From positions 460,956 to 524,955 of the forward strand of contig LNAC01000736.1 in the NCBI GenBank assembly GCA_002007465.1: 64,000 nucleotides of DNA, given 5' to 3'. The translations under genes and the position numbers were made by a program. This DNA is from Ailurus styani. Its lineage: Eukaryota > Chordata > Mammalia > Carnivora > Ailuridae. Below the pieces are notes generated by a model that saw nothing but the letters and a program-made list of their open reading frames with translations, ran no database searches and had not been told where the DNA came from. Of this stretch, positions 12,099 to 23,391 are shown piece by piece. The number at the start of each line of letters is the position of its first letter. Positions within the stretch are counted from its first letter, which is position 1.

Positions 12099-13190
12099 TT
12101 ACCATGCATCGTTTTATTTGTCTTGTAATTTTGGATCTTCAATTGGATTTATGAGTTTTCTTTAAAGTTCAATATTTTACTGCTATTATCATGGCAATTT
12201 CCCAGTGATAATACTTTTGTTTATTTTGTACATTTTTTAAAACAGTGTTCTAGAGCTTACCAACAGCTATGTCTTCCTCTCAAGCAAGATAAGTTCTTGG
12301 TTAGTAATTTTCCTTTAGTCTCTCCCCCACACTTAACGCATTAAAATATTTTTAGAGTTTTATATACTCATGTGTTTGCATTGTTATTGAGACAATCAAG
12401 AAATTATTAAATTTTGAAGCACTCATATATGTTATCATACATGCTTCCTCTTCTTTCTGAACTCTTCCAAGAGTGCTCTCTGAGGGTCTTTGGAGAGTCA
12501 ACCATGTGGGGCTTAATGTGCCTGGTAATATCTTTATTTTATCTTCACATTTAGAAAGGACATTAGCTCTTTGTCTCGTGTTTTGAAACTATGACTCTAT
12601 TGTTTTCTTCTATCCAGAGTTACTATTGTGAAATCTGTTGTGTTTTTGAAGTGATGATCTCCTATTTCTTTCCAGAAGATTTTTAAATTTTCTGCGTCAC
12701 TGATTTTTTAAATATTACTCTGAACTGTTTAGCAGTTGAGATTTTTGTATCTCTGTTGTTTAGATTTTCTTATCTATTTTTTGTTTGAATCCGGGAAGTT
12801 GGAAGGAAATATTTTCTTATATATCTCTCCCTGCCTCCCCATACACACTTGTTAATTCTTTTCTTCTGGCCTCCTATTAAATACCAATGGACACTTCAAT
12901 GTCTGCCTTTATTTCTTGATGTTTTCCTTGTTCTTTCCATCACTTAATTCTTTCCGGATGCTGGCCCTAAGACTTCTTCCAGCATTTTGCAACATGGTAA
13001 TATGCTATTTTCTCTGTACACTCTGTTATTTAACCCATCCATTGTGTTATTTCAATAGTTACATTTTTAACATTCAGTAACCCACTTGAACATTCTGTTA
13101 CTTTGTGCACTTGCCTCTTGTCCTTGTGTCCTTCCTCATATCCCTGAAGATATTTATTTATGCTTGAAATTCCTGTTGGGTCTGGTCAAT

Positions 13191-14105
13191 TAATTCTGCG
13201 AAGCCTCCTAGGTGGTTTAGTTTCTTGCTCTTTAAAATGTCGATCCTTCACAAATGTGACTTTTACCCTCTGAGTTCTCATTCCCTTGGAATTCTCTGCT
13301 ACCCAGGGCGGGTGATATGGGCTTGGGAGAAGGGAAAGGATACGAAAGCCCAGCTTGTTCTCTCCTGTAGAAAGTTTGGGTTTGGAGTGGGGTGTCAGGA
13401 CAGAGGAGCCTTTGGTCTTGTGATCTAAACTGAACAAATCCCCACTTCTTCTTCTCCTCCCCATCTGATATGTCTCCCTTCCCAGAGGAACCCCAACAGC
13501 TGCCCCTTGTACTGCTCTTCTGCAATCATGCTATCCTCTGATAATTTCTTCATCCATGGGATACGGTTAGGGGGACTGAGGGAGGGGAGGATGCCCATGG
13601 ACAATGCCCAGTGCATCTCCTGATATCGGAGCATCACCGTTGTGGGGACCCAGTGCCCTCCCACAGGACCTTGTCTCCCCCTGGCTAGGGACTATGCGTA
13701 GCTCTCCTTTTCCACGGGAGAGACAGGGCAGACCATGGCCACCCTACATGTAGAATAAGGGTGTGAACGAGAAGAGGGCATGACAAGGGTGGCCTCTTCT
13801 CAGCCAGTCTCCTATCTTTGGCAACTGACTCTCTACCTAAGTTAATATTTCTCTTCTGAACAGGAATAAAATTCTCTCTCTCCAGGCATGCCTCATGGTT
13901 TTTCTGTTCAACGATTAATTAACTGCCTCACTTTTGTGGCCTCTCCAGAGTGGGTTCAAGAGAGGAAGCCAGAAGCTATTGGCAAGCTTACCATTCTTCT
14001 CCAGAACTAGAAAGCTTTGTTGAGTTGAAGGGACAATTCCTGCAATAGCAACCATTGTTTTATATATTCTTTTATTTACTTCTGATAAGAGTGACAACAG
14101 GTGTC
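13191..14105. other. GC-richer unrecognised stretch beside the ancient L1
   Basis: Base composition becomes markedly less AT-rich than the L1 to the left, and several overlapping frames of 60-97 codons open on both strands. No domain or splice structure is recognised. It could be the degraded 5' end of the L1, or unique sequence. Confidence 0.4.
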
Positions 14106-14109
14106 AGCT

Positions 14110-14565
14110 CTAATGAAATCGGGAGATTTCAAGTCCACTTCAACTCCACCAGTTAACATATTTCTCAGAGATTTTAACCCTCTGAACTTCAGTTTGCTCA
14201 TCTGCAAGTTGGAAAAATCACGTTGACACACTTTTTGTTTAGTAGACACTGTGTGTTAGGCACTGATAATGAAGCCCAAACTACTTCACAGGACTGCTGG
14301 TAGAATCAAAGGAGAGGGCGCCTGGGTGGCTCAGTGGGTTAAAGCCTCTGCTTTCGGCTCAGGTCATGATCTCAGGGTCCTGGGATCGAGGCCCATATCG
14401 GGCTCTCTGCTTGGCAGGGAGCCTGCTTCCTCCTCTCTCTCTGCCTCTCTGCCTACTTGTGATCTCTCTCTCTCTGTGTCAAATAAAGAAATAAAATCTT
14501 TAAAAAAAAAAAAGAATCAAAGGAGATACTACACAAAGTAGCTAGATAGATCTCAGTGTGCCATC
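14110..14565 (+). mobile_element. MIR SINE, split by a Can-SINE
   Basis: Before the insertion: 'GAACTTCAGTTTGCTCATCT' and 'CTACTTCACAGGACTGCTGG'. After it: 'ATACTACACAAAGTAGCT' and 'CTCAGTGTGCC'. Removing the Can-SINE at 14316-14512 restores ordinary MIR order. Confidence 0.75.
14316..14512 (+). mobile_element. Can-SINE, young type
   Basis: Full copy from GGGCGCCTGGGTGGCTCAG to a poly(A) tail, with a perfect 14-bp target duplication AGAATCAAAGGAGA at 14302-14315 and 14513-14526. It sits inside a MIR. The plus frame 14269-14541 is SINE translation. Confidence 0.96.
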
Positions 14566-14569
14566 TTGA

Positions 14570-14835
14570 AGCAGAGAAATTGCATAGGACTTAAGGACTT
14601 TGTCTCCAAAGTGAGAAAGATGTGTATTCAAATCTTGTCCCTGTTACTTAGCCCTATTATTTTGAGCATGTTACATAATGTCTCTGAGCATTAGTTTCTT
14701 AAATTGTGAAGTGTAGATAATATCTACATCAAAAGATTGCTATGGATTTAATCAAGATAACCTAATTAACAACTCAGTGGTTACCCAGTGTCTGACATCT
14801 ATTATGTGTTCAATAAACACTGGCTATCATTAGTG
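14570..14835 (+). mobile_element. MIR SINE, near full length
   Basis: Contains 'TTCAAATCTTGTCCCTGTTA', 'GAGCATGTTACATAATGTCT', 'TTAGTTTCTTAAATTGTGAA' and ends 'GTGTTCAATAAACACTGGCT', the MIR order from tRNA-like part to 3' tail. It is the second MIR in a row in the same orientation. Confidence 0.88.
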
Positions 14836-15267
14836 TATATATCGGCTCCTTCCTTCCTGGCAGTGCTCCACAGGTTTAATTACCTCTCAAAGGAAGTTAA
14901 AGGAATATTGACCTTAGATAATTTGATGTTACGGAATCTAAATGTAGTAAGTAGGTTCTTTATAAAATCCTGAATGTCTATGATCATTCCTTCTTGCCGT
15001 AAAAGTGTCTCTTGAATTCTTAAGTTATCTGGCTCACTATCATGGTCTTTGAAGCAATAGCTATAGATTTTTGAACCACTGCCCAAGAACTTGGTCTTGA
15101 GTGGCACTGCAGGGTGTTGAAAGGAAATGCTTTGAATAGTAACAATTAAGAACTTGAGGAAATGTGTGTGGAGTGGATGGGTCTCAGTGGAGGGTGTGGA
15201 TAGAAATGAAGAAAGGCAGAGGTTATTAACTGAAGAGCAGGACTGCCATTATAAAACACCAGGCTCT

Positions 15268-15495
15268 GGGGCACCTGGGTGGCAAAGTCGATTAAGTGTT
15301 CGACTCTTGGTTTGGGCTCAGGTCATGACCTCAGGGTATTGAGATTGAGTTCCATGTCAGGCTTGGTGCTCAGCTCGGAGTCTGCTTAATTTTCTCTCTC
15401 CTTCTCCCTCTGCCCCTTCCTCCCCTCTAAAATAAAGAAATAAATCTTAAAAACAAACAAACAAAAAAACCACACACACAAAAAAAACCCCACAA
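15268..15495 (+). mobile_element. Older Can-SINE
   Basis: GGGGCACCTGGGTGG head, CAGGTCATGACCTCAGGG, CT-rich part, then AATAAAGAAATAAATCTT and an impure A/CA-rich tail. Target duplication of 15 bp with two differences: AAAACACCAGGCTCT (15253-15267) and AAAACACAAGACTCT (15496-15510). Confidence 0.93.
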
Positions 15496-15611
15496 AAAAC
15501 ACAAGACTCTCTGATCATCCCACTGGCAAGCCAATCCCAGTGGCACTGCAGTCCAAGCTGGGGAATGGAGACTCATATTCTGGAAAAGCACTAATTTCTC
15601 TTTTCCCATAT

Positions 15612-15748
15612 AGTAGCCACTACCACATGTAGCTATTAAACATTTGAAATATGGTTAAAGTCATTGAGCTGACCTTAAATTTTATTTGATTTCACTTGAT
15701 TTAAACTTAAATTGAAATAGCCTTGTGTAGCTAGTGGCTACTCTATTG
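15612..15748 (+). mobile_element. Palindromic-ended DNA-transposon-like MER relic
   Basis: Starts TAGTAGCCACTACCACATGT and ends TAGCTAGTGGCTACTC, so the ends are inverted copies around an AT-rich centre. The pattern (tagccacatgtggct ... tggctaccntattgga) recurs in mammalian non-autonomous DNA elements; I do not assign a subfamily. A relative lies at 23413-23905. Confidence 0.6.
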
Positions 15749-17183
15749 AAAAGAGAATTGGCAAAATATGTTGCAAGATTAAAAGTGGGTAATGAAGGAG
15801 CGAGAAAAATAAGCTGTTTGCAAAGACCCTCGGGGGAAGACTTCAGGGATCCGGGGGGGATCTGGACATTCTTCGTTTCCCTCAGGGTCCTTTAAACAAC
15901 CATCTGTCACTACCACATTCTACGCCCTGTGTCTCTGTAACCTTGTCATCACCCTGCAATGCCTGTTAACGTGTTCCCTTGTCGTAACCATAACCCCGTG
16001 CGCAGAGCCCAGGGGAGCCGCGCGCCATATGGCATGGAGCTCTACCAAGGCCAGAAGAGCAGCACCGATGCAGAGTGCAGAGATTAGTATTCATGGCATC
16101 AAAGGACTTCCTTCTGTACACACAGCACATACCACCGTATGCCGGCATGCAAAGGGCACAAAGCTCCCTCTTGAGAAGCAATATGATCTCTCCGGACTTA
16201 GTCATAGAAAGCCAGAGCCTGTAATTTGCTAAAAAGAAATTTTAGCTCCATTTCTTTTATGTTTGGGCAAGATGTATATTTAGATATGGGAAATGTTTTG
16301 CTTGCCTGCGCGCGAGTCCGCACGTGTGCATGCATGTGTGTGTGTGTGTATGTGTGTGGTTAAAAACAAATAGCACAGCAGTATAGATAACAGCATTTTT
16401 GCGCATAGCAATTTTAAAGAAAGGAAAAGAGGTGCTTCCTCTTTTAAAGATTTGAAGATAACCTCATGCTTATTTTGTGCTCTGTCTTCTCAGCCTTTTC
16501 TAGCATATATGCCCAGAGCTTTCCTGCTTTAAATAGTATGTCAAATACTCTCCCAGGAGCACTTGATAACTTGCCTGGGTGTAGGGTGGGGTGCTGGGAA
16601 CCCCCACACCGATGTTCCCCCTATTCAAATCTATGTAGTGGGGAGATCTTCTCCAAATAACAGATGAGTGGTATGATAGAGCTGTTACAGACAATTCTGG
16701 CTGCAGCAGAGAAACCAGGAAATGAGGGTTAAACAGGGTTGCATGTGAAGGTAAAATTTTCACTCCAGCTCACAAGATCTCCCCAGACTACAGAAAAAAG
16801 CAGGTGGATCCCACAGGAGGATATAGTGGGGATGCTCTGATCATGAAAACTCCTTGCCACTTGGTAACAACCCTCAATAGCCAGAATTATTTTTGGGTTT
16901 CGAGGACACATAATGTGTTTTCTGTGGTTATGGTAGAAAGCATTTCCACCCATCAATATTTACAGTGTATTATGGAGAGCTGAATGTTGTAGTTTATAGG
17001 AACCCCAAAAAGCTGCTATTGAATGTATTATTGGCCTAAAAACTAAATTAATACCAAGTTCACAAGGAAAAAAATATTTAAGAAGAAAAGCTTCTCTATT
17101 CTTCCATTACTGAACAAATATTTTATATTTAGTCCTATGACCTCTATCCTTATTTACACTCTGGAGCAAGACCCAGATTTCTA

Positions 17184-17187
<4 letters not shown>
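15749..17187. other. Unrecognised stretch with a CpG-richer patch and a TG tract
   Basis: Around 15950-16180 CpG is more frequent than nearby (for example GAGCCGCGCGCCATATGGC). A (TG)n-type tract lies at about 16324-16359. No exon or repeat family recognised. Confidence 0.4.
16324..16359 (+). repeat. TG-rich microsatellite
   Basis: GTGTGCATGCATGTGTGTGT-type alternating purine/pyrimidine tract with a few breaks. Confidence 0.85.

Positions 17188-17221
<34 letters not shown>
17187..17221. repeat. (TA)n microsatellite
   Basis: Uninterrupted alternating TA of about 34 bases. Confidence 0.95.
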
Positions 17222-17223
<2 letters not shown>

Positions 17224-18100
17224 GGTAGGAATGAAGAACAGATCACAGTTTCAAATAAGGTCTAATTTTCCTTCACCTTCTGTTTTTCAAGTTGACTATA
17301 CTACACCCCTGATTATCCACTGTACACTAACACATATAATAGGTGTGGTGGGAGGTAGGTCCAGAGCATTTGAGTTCTCCCTTCCCTGCATGCTACCTTG
17401 GCAACATTTGGTTGACCCCTATGTTATGAGTGTTTGCTTTCTTTTGCTGTTGCTGCTGAAAGTTCTGCAAATCCTGTGTGGCTCTGCTAAGCCCCATCTG
17501 CTTTTTCTCCCTTCCCTCTCAGTCTCAAAACATACTCACCAGATTCACATCAGCAACAATTTCTATCCAGACTTGAGTTTTCTTCATTTCATTTCATTAC
17601 CAGGTGATAATTCAGTCCGTTGTTTTTTTTTTTTCTTTCTCACACACATTATTTCTATTAATAAGCTACTCAACTCTAAATGTGATTTTCTCCATTGGAA
17701 TCTTAACGTGAAAACTAGTCTAATTAGGAACTTTCCCTGCAGGTTTTTTTTTTTTGTTTCATTGTCAGCACTAGAACTTTCTATGCTTTTCAAATGGAAG
17801 AATAGCAAAGCAGTACCATTGGAAGTTATGGGTTACAAAAAAAATTTTTTAAAACCCACATTAGACAACAAGTTCAAGATGTGAGCTATTTTCCTACTCC
17901 ACAGATAAATCTGATTGGTATGAAAAGGTACTAATGCCTGAGATCTTGGATGTATTTGAAACTGACAGATTTGAAATTAATCTATAACTATATAGATTAT
18001 AATTAATCTATAACCAACTTGAGAAGCCCATGTTTCGGCAAACACATTATTAGGTAGATGGTCTGTGACTTACTATAAAATTTGGCAAATTATTTTTGAA
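17222..18100. other. T-rich unrecognised stretch with a chance open frame
   Basis: A 220-codon plus frame (17222-17884) spans it. It contains several Phe runs encoded by T-homopolymers, no recognisable domain and no splice pattern, so I treat it as chance. Confidence 0.5.
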
Positions 18101-18111
18101 ACTGATTTTAG

Positions 18112-18214
18112 GGGGTTCCTGGCTGGCTCAGTCCATAGAGCATGCAACTCGTGATCTCAGGGTTGTAAGTTTGAGCCCCACCTTGGGTGAAGAACCTACT
18201 TAATTAAAAAAAAA
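18112..18214 (+). mobile_element. Old short Can-SINE
   Basis: GGGGTTCCTGGCTGGCTCAG head, then GAGCATGCAACTCGTGATCT and CTCAGGGTTGTAAGTTTGAG, ending in a short A tail. It matches the older tRNA-like carnivore subfamily. Target duplication TGATTTTAG at 18103-18111 and 18215-18223. Confidence 0.9.
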
Positions 18215-18290
18215 TGATTTTAGAATTCTAATTAGAACTGAAAACTTAAGCAATTCAGTTCTTTCCAGTTTTCCTTTTCCTTATTCTTTT

Positions 18291-18489
18291 CTCTTTTTTT
18301 AAGATTTTATTTACTATTTATTTATAAGAGAGGGAGTGAGAGACCACACAGGAGTGGGAGCGGAGGCAGAGGGAGAAGCAGGCTCCCTGCTTAGCAAGGA
18401 GCCTGCTGGGAAGACTTGATCCCAGGACCCTGGGATCATGACCTAAGTCAAAGGCAGACACTTAACCAACTGAGCCACCCAGACTTTCT
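18291..18489 (-). mobile_element. Can-SINE, antisense
   Basis: AAGATTTTATTTACTATTTA, GA-rich block, GGATCATGACCTAAGTCAAA, ACTGAGCCACCCAG. Target duplication TTCCTTATTCTTTT at 18277-18290 and 18490-18503; the last few bases of the head are altered. Confidence 0.93.
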
Positions 18490-18639
18490 TTCCTTATTCT
18501 TTTATTCAAGAATTTAAATTAATGCTATCTCTGAATCCTATAACTCATATAGTTTTCTTTAAAACCTTTTATTTATTTATGAGTTACAGTATTTTCTAAA
18601 AGTCCCTAGAAAAAATAAAATAATTGATGATAAGAGCAA

Positions 18640-18832
18640 ATATTTGCATAAAGCTTACTGCAGGCCAGGTGCTTTTTCTAGGTGCTTTGTGTAAATTAAA
18701 TCACTTTTTCATCCTCACAACCCAACCAGCTCATCCCCTGTTGTAGCCCCATTTTAGGAATAAAGAATTGGAGGCACATTTTTATTCAGTCAAGATCTAA
18801 AGATCTTGCTTTCAACCACTATGCCATGTTCA
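18640..18832 (-). mobile_element. MIR SINE relic, antisense
   Basis: Antisense MIR text: 'GGCCAGGTGCTTTTTCTAGG', 'TTCATCCTCACAACCC', 'CCCCATTTTAGGAATAAAG', then 'CAACCACTATGCCATG'. Confidence 0.85.
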
Positions 18833-18864
18833 TCTCAGTAGTGCAAGGTCAGTAATCACTTTTA

Positions 18865-19075
18865 TTTTTTTTTATTTTATTTTTTTAAAGATTTTATTTC
18901 TTTATTTGACACAGAGAGAGAGAGAGATCACAAGTAGGCAGAGAGGCAGAGAGAGAGGAGGAAGCAGGCTCCCTGCCGAGCAGAGAGCCCGATATGGGCC
19001 TCGATCCCAGGACCCTGAGATCATGACCTGAGCTGAAAGCAGAGGCTTTAACCCACTGAGCCACCCAGGCGCCCC
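18865..19075 (-). mobile_element. Can-SINE, young type, antisense
   Basis: AAAGATTTTATTTCTTTATT to GAGCCACCCAGGCGCCCC with CTCGATCCCAGGACCCTGAG. Target duplication AGTAATCACTTTTA at 18851-18864 and 19076-19089. The minus frame 18902-19084 is SINE translation. Confidence 0.96.
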
Positions 19076-19090
19076 AGTAATCACTTTTAA

Positions 19091-20380
19091 ATGATTAGCT
19101 ATTTAAATGTTTTGATATTTCATTTTAATTTAGCTTGTAAGTATAGACCTGTTCGAGTCCAAGAAGATGTTGTCCGCTCACTAATAAGCTACGCAAGGTG
19201 GGGAACCCACCGTGCCATATCTGCTTCTCAGTATTACTGCATGATTTTTATTGGCACACACAGTGGACTCATTTCTCCAAACAGATTCCCATCAGCCAAA
19301 CTCATGCAGTGGTAAGCTGATGCCAAGGAGATTGGACAGCTGCGTTTTCTGGCCTGCACCTTCTTCAGCTATAGATGAACTCTAAGGAACACCAACATAT
19401 AGCCCAAAGTGTGCTCAGTGGGCCAAGATCAGTACAAAAGGAGGGACCATGTAATCTGAATATTAGCTGGCAACAGGTTATTTCAAAATGCTTGCTATAC
19501 TATGGATAAGGCTTCCATTTAGACTAGACAGATCTAATCCTTAAGTTGGGACCTCCTTGACCCTGAGCCCCAGCAAGGTTGTTCATACAACTCTCCCTTC
19601 CCAGAACTTAATTTCTGGCCAACCACCTCCCAACCACCCAGATGACATTTGGTTTAAATATGTTCATTTGATCAGTTGAACAAATGGATTTCAGTCCTTT
19701 TGGATCAGATACAAAATAGGAAATCTATTTGAAATTCCTATGCTACAATGATATATCTTCCTCTACAAGTTGCTATGGCATTTCAGCTCTACCACCTTGC
19801 ACTGGGTTTGTAGAGTGAATCTTAGAAGACAAACTTGCAGGCACTTAAGAGGTACCCAACTGGGGCTGTTTTTTACCATAGAACATGTAAACAGAGCATT
19901 TCTCACCAAGACAGGAATTACCATGCTTTCAAGAGAAAAATTGTTTCCTGTCTGTAATGTAGTGCAGTAGCGCTGTCACATAAATTCATTCAAGTTACTC
20001 ATTTATTCAGTAACTCTTTGTTAGCAACCTATTGTTTACTCATAGCTCAGTTAGGCAGATAACTAAATAGTTAATTTGTTTTGCATAAAGTGGAAGTTGC
20101 TGCTCCTGACACACTGTTGTAAAATCTCTTGGGCACTGTGCATCTCAAACCAGAAGCTTATTTTTAAAATTATAAACAAACAAATACATAAATGATGATC
20201 ATAATTTATTCTTGTTCTTTTATGGTGAAACAGGTAACATGTTAAAGGTAACCAAAAACAATGCAAAACTAATGAACTGTTTCCTCAGCTTTGGTCTTCC
20301 ATTCCATAAAGTACACTTTTAAAAACACAGATTTGAGATCTGTGGAACTGAACAGATGCACACAAGATTTACTTTCCAGT
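19091..20380. other. Unrecognised stretch
   Basis: Holds a 74-codon plus frame (19091-19315) with no known domain. A weak L2-3'-like motif may lie near 19985-20035 ('TTCATTCAAGTTACTCATTT'), too short to call. Confidence 0.4.
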
Positions 20381-20384
20381 AATT

Positions 20385-20440
20385 TTTCTTTTCTTTTCTT
20401 TTCTCTTCTTTTCTTTCCTTTTTTTCCCCCCTTGGCTTAG
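20385..20440 (+). repeat. CTTTT-rich pyrimidine repeat
   Basis: TTTCTTTTCTTTTCTCTTCT-type irregular pentanucleotide tract followed by a T/C homopolymer step. Confidence 0.85.
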
Positions 20441-21130
20441 AGAAGTTTCCCCTTTTTCACAAAATCCTTCTTGGCCACATTATCTACTGCGAGTGCTAAT
20501 TTGTGTGATTCTTTTGCTCCTCACTCTGCATATGTGAATTTGTGGCATAGCTGGTGTCATGGTTAATATGAAGTCACTTGAGCTATGGCTCTGTTTTCCC
20601 TTGGGGGTGTTCACTGTTGGCTGAGTTAAATGCTCTTTTAGGACAGATCCCATGGACCTCTGAGGTCATCAGGCAGTACTGGGGCATGAAGCGTGAGGGC
20701 TGCGCTCACTGCATCTGCTGAATGAATGTGCTCTGGGGAGGCGGGAAGGGGTGTGTGACCATCACCCATGGCCATGGCTGCCATGCAGCCTTCCACAATC
20801 TGCTTCATGGAAAGAGTTGATTTGAACAATCTGTTCTTTCTTTTTCAAAGGGCAGTTTTCAGCACACCATTTGGTTTCTTTTTGGATTACCATGAAAATA
20901 CAATGAGGAAGTAATTTCTTAGAAGAAATTCCTCTCTGTCTAATCAAAATCTACTTTTGATTGCCAGACCAGTCTGTCCTTTCAAGTCCCAAAGCCCCCA
21001 TTCTCAGAATGCTTCTTCTGTTTTCCCACCATCATTTCTGCATGGATCTGTTTCCTGACGGAAACAAAACTAACAAAACCACTATGATTTCCCCAGCTGT
21101 TAAAGAAGGGAAGACCACAATGTTTTTGCT
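20441..21130. other. Unrecognised stretch
   Basis: No repeat family, exon or RNA feature recognised. Confidence 0.4.
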
Positions 21131-21138
21131 TTTAGGTT

Positions 21139-21527
21139 TCCTTCCTCCCTCCCTCCCTCCCTCCCTCAGTCCCTCCCTTCCTCNNNNNNNNNNNNNNNNN
21201 NNNNNNNNNNNNNNNNNNNNNNNNNNNNNNNNNNNNNNNNNNNNNNNNNNNNNNNNNNNNNNNNNNNNNNNNNNNNNNNNNNNNNNNNNNNNNNNNNNNN
21301 NNNNNNNNNNNNNNNNNNNNNNNNNNNNNNNNNNNNNNNNNNNNNNNNNNNNNNNNNNNNNNNNNNNNNNNNNNNNNNNNNNNNNNNNNNNNNNNNNNNN
21401 NNNNNNNNNNNNNNNNNNNNNNNNNNNNNNNNNNNNNNNNNNNNNNNNNNNNNNNNNNNNNNNNNNNNNNNNNNNNNNNNNNNNNNNNNNNNNNNNNNNN
21501 TTCCTTCCTTCCTTCCTTCCTTCCTTC
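21139..21527 (+). repeat. TTCC/CCCT tetranucleotide tract containing an assembly gap
   Basis: CTTCCTCCCTCCCTCCCTCC-type units enter the gap on the left and pure TTCC units leave it on the right. The flanks suggest that the missing sequence is more tetranucleotide repeat that failed to assemble. Confidence 0.9.
21184..21500. other. Assembly gap (317 N)
   Basis: Run of undetermined bases; translations across it have no meaning. Its length may be an estimate. Confidence 1.
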
Positions 21528-21997
21528 CCCTACAAACAGAGACTAAAACAGAGGTAGAATGAACGTCCTTGATGATTGAGAAAAGAAAGGGGCCATCAGG
21601 GAAGTGATGAAGCAACAGAGCTTCACAATCTCAGATCCATGAACCCTCAAGAATGCCTTCTGAAGCTCTTTCAAAGAGGTGGGATGGAGATTGAAATAGC
21701 AATGGGATTTTATGAAATGGTTGATTTTTTAAAAGAAAAGCAAGCTAAAGGGAGTAAGGATGTGTGTGTGTTGGGGGTTTGGGAGAATGAGGCGGAGAAC
21801 CAGGGAAAGGCAGTGACATAAATCAGGCTTGTGCTGAGTTTTCTGCTTTTTTATTGGTTTGTTCCCTGTGGTGCTTTCACTGAAACTGCTTCCTCTTTCT
21901 CTACATTCATTTTGTTCCCACTCCAGTAGGTCTTGGACGATGTTGGCAAGATGCCAAACATCTGGGGTTTGAGATTGAGAAAGAAAGAGAAAGAGAA
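21528..21997. other. Unrecognised stretch
   Basis: Short frames only, no family recognised. It ends in an AAGAAAGAGAAAGAGAA run that became the next SINE's target site. Confidence 0.4.
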
Positions 21998-22206
21998 GGC
22001 GCCTGGGTGGCTCAGTGGGCTAAAGCCTCTGCCTTCAGCTCAGGTCATGATCCCAGGGTCCTGGGATCAAGGCCCGCATCGGGCTCTCTGCTCAGCAGGG
22101 AGCCTGCTTCCTCCTCTCCTTGTCTCTCTGCCTGCCTCTCTGCCTACTTGTAATCTCTCTCTCTCTCTCTGTGTCAAATAAATAAATAAAATCTTTAAAA
22201 AAAAAA
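21998..22206 (+). mobile_element. Can-SINE, young type
   Basis: GGCGCCTGGGTGGCTCAGTG head to AATAAATAAAATCTTT and poly(A). Target duplication AAGAAAGAGAAAGAGAA at 21981-21997, with AAGAAAGAGAAAGAGAG at 22207-22223. The plus frame 21933-22181 is SINE translation. Confidence 0.96.
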
Positions 22207-22494
22207 AAGAAAGAGAAAGAGAGCAGAATCTCCATGGTTAAGTAGCTCAGTCTTTACGTGACCAATGGGATGTGTTCTGAGAGTTCTGATGACTTCCCTT
22301 ACCACACATCTACTGGGCACTATGAGAATCATGCATGATGCTTCACTTTTTTAAGAGATGAGCAAGAAATAGTCAAGTTTATGACATTTTCATAATAACT
22401 TGAGTCATCATAATTATACCATAATGAATATGCAATATTTTGAATATTATATATAATTGCTATGTGTATCATTATTAGAGCTCTCAGTTTCAGA

Positions 22495-22712
22495 GTGTCA
22501 CTCTGTGCTGGGCCCTGAGGACAGTGCTTTATATAAATACATAAGGTCATGTAATCCTCATGACAATCCCAGCAAATAATTGTTATCGTTCCTATTGTAG
22601 AGTTGAGAAAACTAAGGTTCGTAGAAGTTCCATGACTTGCTTCATATCTTCTAGCTAGAAGGTAGTAAATTGATATTTAAATCTGGGCCAGTCTGACTTC
22701 AAGAATCTTGGA
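22495..22712 (-). mobile_element. MIR SINE relic, antisense
   Basis: 'TGTGCTGGGCCCTGAGGACA', 'GTAATCCTCATGACAATCCC', 'GAGTTGAGAAAACTAAGGTT', then 'GGGCCAGTCTGACTTCAAG': the antisense MIR order. Confidence 0.88.
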
Positions 22713-23120
22713 CAGTGATTATTTTTGACATTTCATTTGCTTATTACAAATATTAATACAAATGATGAAACTAAAAATGAAACAGTGAGATCTTTGGTTT
22801 TGTTCATTCGAGGACACTTAATGAAAATATTGGCTTTAATTTTCTGTACTTTATTTCTTTACTTCTGCATGATCTTAAGTAGGTAACAAAAAGAGTTGTG
22901 ACCTATTTTTTTCATGGATAAAATTTTAAAACCTTCAATGTATTGGAGGATCCATACTTGTTACAAATACTTTAATTTAGAGAAAAAGTAAAGCAGTAGG
23001 TTAAAATGTACTGACCATAATTTGAAAACGATACTTGGAGCAAACATGTTTCTTCCTTCTAGATTCTAAAAATTGAGAATTATTACTATGAGTTATTTAA
23101 TATTTCTTATGTGTAACTTC
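22713..23120. other. AT-rich unrecognised stretch
   Basis: Nothing recognised. Confidence 0.4.
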
Positions 23121-23359
23121 TTTAATCACTGATTGTTATGGAACAAACTACACCCAAACTTAGTGACTCCATGCAAGGACTACCTTATTACATCTCACAG
23201 ATGTTGTGGGTTAAGAATTCAAGAATAGCTCAACTGAGTGGTTCTTTTGCTTCATGTGACATTGACTGGGATCACATAGTAGTTTTCAACTGATAGTTGG
23301 GATGGTCTAGAGCTGTGTATAATCTATATATAATATAATTGGGGTGGTCTAGAGCTGTG

Positions 23360-23360
<1 letters not shown>

Positions 23361-23391
<31 letters not shown>

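Larger units (their letters stand above)
8690..13190 (-). mobile_element. Long ancient antisense L1 (L1M-like)
   Basis: Read left to right this follows the 3' to 5' order of an old L1. It has a 3' UTR/ORF2-end-like part (8930-9180, 'GATGGGATTGCTAGGTTCC', 'CCTGGCCAGCACTTGCTGA'). Reverse-transcriptase-region antisense text follows ('GAAGATTGACATCTTTATAA' near 10110). Endonuclease-region antisense text comes next ('CCTAAGGAGAATATACGG' near 11415, 'GGTGTATATAGG' near 11620), then an upstream part to about 13190. It is heavily decayed. SINEs at about 9666-9845 and 11990-12098 interrupt it. The 9185-9480 part is not clearly L1. Subfamily not determinable by eye. Confidence 0.7.

Noticed and set aside
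17222..17884. 220-codon plus frame, the longest free of N bases
   Set aside because: Repeated Phe runs from T-homopolymers, no domain, no splice or promoter signs; consistent with a T-rich chance frame.
19091..19315. 74-codon plus frame beginning MISYLNVLIF
   Set aside because: No recognised domain, repeat or splice structure; length expected by chance.
20961..21615. 198- and 149-codon frames on opposite strands
   Set aside because: Both are carried open by the 317-base run of N and the TTCC repeat.
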